A program made the translations under genes and the position numbers. From a bacterium (lineage in GTDB: Bacteria > Spirochaetota > UBA4802 > UBA5550), in the NCBI GenBank assembly GCA_024224995.1, contig JAAENB010000132.1:1-8148 (forward strand): a stretch of 8,148 bases of DNA, given 5' to 3'. The number at the start of each line of letters is the position of its first letter. Position 1 is the first letter of the stretch. Below, piece after piece: positions 5,500 through 8,148 of the stretch. The notes beneath the pieces are model-generated. The model had not been told where the DNA came from and made no database searches. It was given only the letters and a program-made list of their open reading frames with translations.

Positions 5500-7985
5500 A
5501 GTTTGCTTTTATATTTTTTGATATTGATTGTATAGGTATCGATTATCCGGTCCCTGGCTTCAACAGTATCACCTTCCGCGTATAATTGGATTAAGGGTTC
5601 TGAAGAATCGGGAAGTATTAATATCCACGCGTCATTTTCAGTTATTTTGATACCGTCAATCAATTCAATCTTATCCTGTTCCGCGTTCGTGGTAAGCATC
5701 CTCATTATCGCTGCTTTTTCTTCCGTCGAACAATTGATAGAAGTGTTGAGCATGTTGCTGTGGGGAAGATTTTCTTTAACTTCATAGAGCGTTTTTTCTT
5801 CCCGTGACAGGAACATCAGGATCAGCAAAAAAGTTATGATGGGGTCGTACGTCTGCTCCAGGAAGGGGTATCTGCCTGATGGGCCTTCAATGAAGACATC
5901 AATAGCGTCTTCCGGAGCGCGTATTTTCGTGCTTGTTCGCACAACAGTACCACCAAGAGAAGTTATGAGGTTTTCCAGAACTTTTGACGCTGTTACCGGG
6001 ATGTTGATTGTCTGGGTTTCGGTATATTTCAGGTAATAGAGGCAGAGTATAATGCGAACATCATTATTAGTCAAAATATTTCCCATTTCATCGATTATTG
6101 TAAGCTGCGTTCCGTGGGGGCCGATTATGGCGCCAATATTCCTGTTTATTTTTGCCATTCTAACCAGGCTGGTGAGAGATTTCCGGGACGCGATTTTTGT
6201 ATCAAGCTCATTGGAAAACTCTTTGATCTGGCCTCTTAGAACGGTGACGTCGCATCCAAAGTAGTCCAGCAATTCGGGAAAAATATGCGCGGCTGTGCCG
6301 TTAAAGCAGTCTACGATAATACTCCATTTTTTCTTTTTAATGACAGCAGCATCAAGATAGTTATTAATGTTCGATATATAAGACTCCAGGTGATGAGTCG
6401 GATAAATCAATTTTCCGATCTCAAAAGCGTCTTTCCGGGGATAGTCCCCTCTAAAGAATATATTTTCTATTTTTTTCTCTTCTTGAAGGGATATTTGAAA
6501 GCCGCTTTTGTTGAATAAGCGGATCTGGATGAACTGGAGACCGGTGAGCGGTGATATCTGAATGTAAATTCCCATATCGGCATTCGTGAAACGGGTGGAA
6601 TACCTGGTTACGGGAACGGATTCGATTTCCATGTCATATACATCGATTCCCATTGAGAGCAGTCCCGCGGTCATTGCTCTTTTAATTAAACGGGCAGCAG
6701 AGGTTGTGTCCCGGCTAATGGTAATTTTTTTATCTTTACCCAGGAAAGCACCTATTGCGGAACCGATTTTTGAAGCGAATTCGGGGGTGATATTGATATT
6801 GAATGATCCCGTGATCCCTTTGGAGCTAAAGAGCATTTTTTTCCCGGTTTGTCCCCAGATAAGGTCGCTGGTAAGCATGGTACCCTGTTCTATTGATTTG
6901 TCGGGCCATACCCGGATAGCGGAGGAAACAACCACTCCGGTCCCGATCCGGCAATCGTCACTAACAACGGAACCTTCGTTCATGGAAACCCCTTCCTGCA
7001 ATACACAGCGTTTGCCAATGACCGTTCCCCGGAGTTCTGATTTAGGACCGATTATTGTGCTGTGAAGAATAACACTCCTGCGGAGGGAAGCGTTTTCTTC
7101 GATAATACAGTTATCGCCTATTACCGAGAATTCGGAGATTTCAGCTCCTTTTTTTACCCGAACAAAGTCACCCAGGACTATTGGGCCTTTAAGAACAGCT
7201 TCGGGATGAATATCAACATCTTTACCAATCCAGATATCTTTTTCCATCTTTATTCCCGGCATATCTACCGTAACCAGGTCGTCAAGAATATCTGTTTGTA
7301 CATCTCTATAGGAGTTTAAATTCCCCACATCACACCAGTAGCCGTCGGCAATATATCCGTATAGGGGAATATTGTTTTTTTGAAGCAGGGGAAAAAGGTC
7401 CAGTGAAAAATCGAATTTTTCTCTTTCCGGGATATAGTTATTAACCACATCCGGTTCAATTACATACATCCCGGTGTTTGCCGTATCGGTGAATACCTCG
7501 CTCCAGGATGGTTTTTCAAGAAATTTTTCAATTTTTCCTTCCTGGTCTGTAATAACAATACCATACTCAGTAGGTTCATTTACCCTGGTTAGTATGATCG
7601 TAAATTTTGATTCTTTTTGTTTATGAAACGCCAGTATTTTGGTGATATCAAAATCAATGATCCCGTCTCCGCTTAATACAATAAAGGTATCGTCGTTTTT
7701 TCCAATTGCCTGTTTGACTCCCCCGGCAGTACCCAGAGGTGTTTCTTCAACTGAATATGATATATTTACACCCCATTCGGAGCCGTCTCCAAAATAGTTT
7801 TGTATCACTTCGGGAAGATAATAAAGGCTTATTATAATTTCAGTTATTCCATGTCTTTTAAGGAGGCTCACGGCGTGTTCTATCACCGGTTTATTTATTA
7901 CGGGAATCATTGGTTTGGGCCTGTTGCAGGTTAAGGGTCTAAGTCTTGTGCCTTCTCCGCCGGCCATTATAATTGCTTTTATCAT
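5496..7985 (-). CDS. Sugar-1-phosphate nucleotidyltransferase / beta-helix / phosphomannomutase-like fusion
   Basis: An 829-residue three-part protein, usually annotated as mannose-1-phosphate guanylyltransferase. Residues 1-240 are the nucleotidyltransferase that joins a sugar-1-phosphate to an NTP. It has GGEGTRLRPLT with the catalytic RPKPM (about 9-26), GTAGGV (85-90), SGDG (105-108, metal-binding Asp), FLEKP (155-159), NTGMYV (170-175) and a WCDVG turn, all intact. Residues about 248-371 are hexapeptide repeats of a left-handed beta-helix. Residues about 390-829 follow the phosphomannomutase fold but with lost signatures. The DGDGDR metal loop reads GPHGTQ (622-627), the sugar loop EPSGH-type motif reads EGPSGRY (700-706), and the RPSGTEP phosphate loop reads LPDSSEP (791-797). 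An ISP motif (477-479) stands where the phosphoserine loop should be. Mutase activity looks doubtful. Substrate (mannose, glucose or other) cannot be told. The start is Met at 7983-7985, which has GGAG 6 nt upstream; an ATG at 7995-7997 overlaps that site and has none. Length matches the known fused family of about 830 residues. Confidence 0.93.
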   Translation of the reverse strand: MIKAIIMAGGEGTRLRPLTCNRPKPMIPVINKPVIEHAVSLLKRHGITEIIISLYYLPEVIQNYFGDGSEWGVNISYSVEETPLGTAGGVKQAIGKNDDTFIVLSGDGIIDFDITKILAFHKQKESKFTIILTRVNEPTEYGIVITDQEGKIEKFLEKPSWSEVFTDTANTGMYVIEPDVVNNYIPEREKFDFSLDLFPLLQKNNIPLYGYIADGYWCDVGNLNSYRDVQTDILDDLVTVDMPGIKMEKDIWIGKDVDIHPEAVLKGPIVLGDFVRVKKGAEISEFSVIGDNCIIEENASLRRSVILHSTIIGPKSELRGTVIGKRCVLQEGVSMNEGSVVSDDCRIGTGVVVSSAIRVWPDKSIEQGTMLTSDLIWGQTGKKMLFSSKGITGSFNINITPEFASKIGSAIGAFLGKDKKITISRDTTSAARLIKRAMTAGLLSMGIDVYDMEIESVPVTRYSTRFTNADMGIYIQISPLTGLQFIQIRLFNKSGFQISLQEEKKIENIFFRGDYPRKDAFEIGKLIYPTHHLESYISNINNYLDAAVIKKKKWSIIVDCFNGTAAHIFPELLDYFGCDVTVLRGQIKEFSNELDTKIASRKSLTSLVRMAKINRNIGAIIGPHGTQLTIIDEMGNILTNNDVRIILCLYYLKYTETQTINIPVTASKVLENLITSLGGTVVRTSTKIRAPEDAIDVFIEGPSGRYPFLEQTYDPIITFLLILMFLSREEKTLYEVKENLPHSNMLNTSINCSTEEKAAIMRMLTTNAEQDKIELIDGIKITENDAWILILPDSSEPLIQLYAEGDTVEARDRIIDTYTINIKKYKSKL

Positions 7986-7991
7986 CGTTTT

Positions 7992-7995
7992 CTCC
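7992..7995 (-). promoter_or_regulatory. Ribosome site that fixes the fusion-gene start
   Basis: On the minus strand GGAG sits 6 nt before the ATG at 7983-7985. The upstream in-frame ATG (7995-7997) overlaps this GGAG and has no Shine-Dalgarno of its own. The protein should therefore begin MIKAIIMAGG, which also matches the usual N-terminus of nucleotidyltransferases. Confidence 0.8.
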
Positions 7996-8058
7996 ATATT
8001 AAGTATTATCGCTGGAACTGATGTTTGCGCAATGAATGTTTATAAAATATAGCATAAT

Positions 8059-8087
8059 ATTATATCATGAAAAACCAAAAATGTCAA
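8059..8087 (-). promoter_or_regulatory. Consensus sigma70 promoter for the fusion enzyme
   Basis: On the minus strand an exact TTGACA (8082-8087), a 17-bp spacer and an exact TATAAT (8059-8064) form a full-consensus promoter. The predicted transcript start is near 8052, giving a leader of about 66 nt. An 8-bp palindrome TTGCGCAA (8025-8032) lies within that leader and might be an operator. The match suggests strong, largely constitutive expression. Confidence 0.88.
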
Positions 8088-8125
8088 CTAAAATCCTGTT
8101 TTGGCCGGTGCTGTTGCTGCGACCT

Positions 8126-8148
8126 CAGAGCTCTTTAAAAGAGCTCTG
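8126..8148. repeat. Palindrome at the right window edge
   Basis: CAGAGCTCTTT (8126-8136) and AAAGAGCTCTG (8138-8148) are exact reverse complements around one base. As RNA the likely form is an 8-bp stem with a 7-nt loop. It lies upstream of the fusion-gene promoter, so it may be the terminator hairpin of a gene outside the window or part of a larger palindrome cut by the edge. It shares GAGCTCTTT with the inverted repeat at 22-109. Confidence 0.6.

Noticed and set aside
6586..7065. 159-codon + strand frame inside the fusion-enzyme gene
   Set aside because: The minus frame continues uninterrupted through the beta-helix and mutase-like domain with family motifs; the + frame has none.
7986..7997. 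ATG at 7995-7997 as the start of the fusion enzyme
   Set aside because: It overlaps the GGAG that serves the ATG at 7983-7985 and lacks its own ribosome site.
1..8148. CRISPR array, tRNA, rRNA, transposase or phage genes
   Set aside because: No regularly spaced direct repeats, cloverleaf-like sequences or recombinase/transposase reading frames were seen on either strand.

Overview
The window reads as an ordinary stretch of chromosome from an AT-leaning, probably Gram-negative (diderm) bacterium. The grounds are a FecR-domain lipoprotein with a loose, spirochaete-like lipobox, several proteins with an N-terminal signal or anchor segment, clear sigma70-type promoters (TTGACA/TATAAT) and GGAG ribosome sites. 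A spirochaete or another deep-branching diderm lineage would fit, but nothing here fixes the phylum. There are no tRNA, rRNA, CRISPR, transposase or phage genes.

Layout, left to right. (1) 1-213 holds a long imperfect inverted repeat (22-109) and a bidirectional intrinsic terminator (149-185). (2) 214-1200, minus strand, is an unrecognised membrane-anchored or exported protein with a DxDxDG loop. It has its own strong promoter (1341-1370) and a leader of about 134 nt that can fold. (3) 1376-2665, minus strand, is a protein of the ADP-ribosylglycohydrolase (DraG/ARH) fold that has lost most metal ligands and carries a lysine-rich tail, so it is probably a pseudoenzyme. (4) 2666-2826 is a divergent control region with nested inverted repeats. 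(5) 2827-3933, plus strand, is a FecR-domain lipoprotein. (6) 4129-4890, plus strand, is a second unrecognised anchored protein with a calcium-loop-like motif, possibly a distant relative of the 214-1200 product. (7) 4969-5005 is a perfect 37-bp palindrome. (8) 5047-5499, plus strand, is a small protein with four predicted membrane segments. (9) 5496-7985, minus strand, is a three-part sugar-nucleotide enzyme: a nucleotidyltransferase, a left-handed beta-helix and a phosphomannomutase-like domain whose catalytic loops are degenerate. It has a consensus promoter at 8059-8087. (10) 8126-8148 is a short palindrome at the window edge.

No operon is obvious. Each gene has its own spacer, and most have their own promoter or hairpin. 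Three products (214-1200, 2827-3933, 4129-4890) appear to face the periplasm or outer surface, and a fourth (5047-5499) is in the membrane. The fusion enzyme points to supply of activated sugar for surface polysaccharide or glycoconjugates. The most unusual trait is that two unrelated cytoplasmic proteins each keep a recognisable enzyme fold while losing signature catalytic residues. I see no evidence that ties the genes into one new system.
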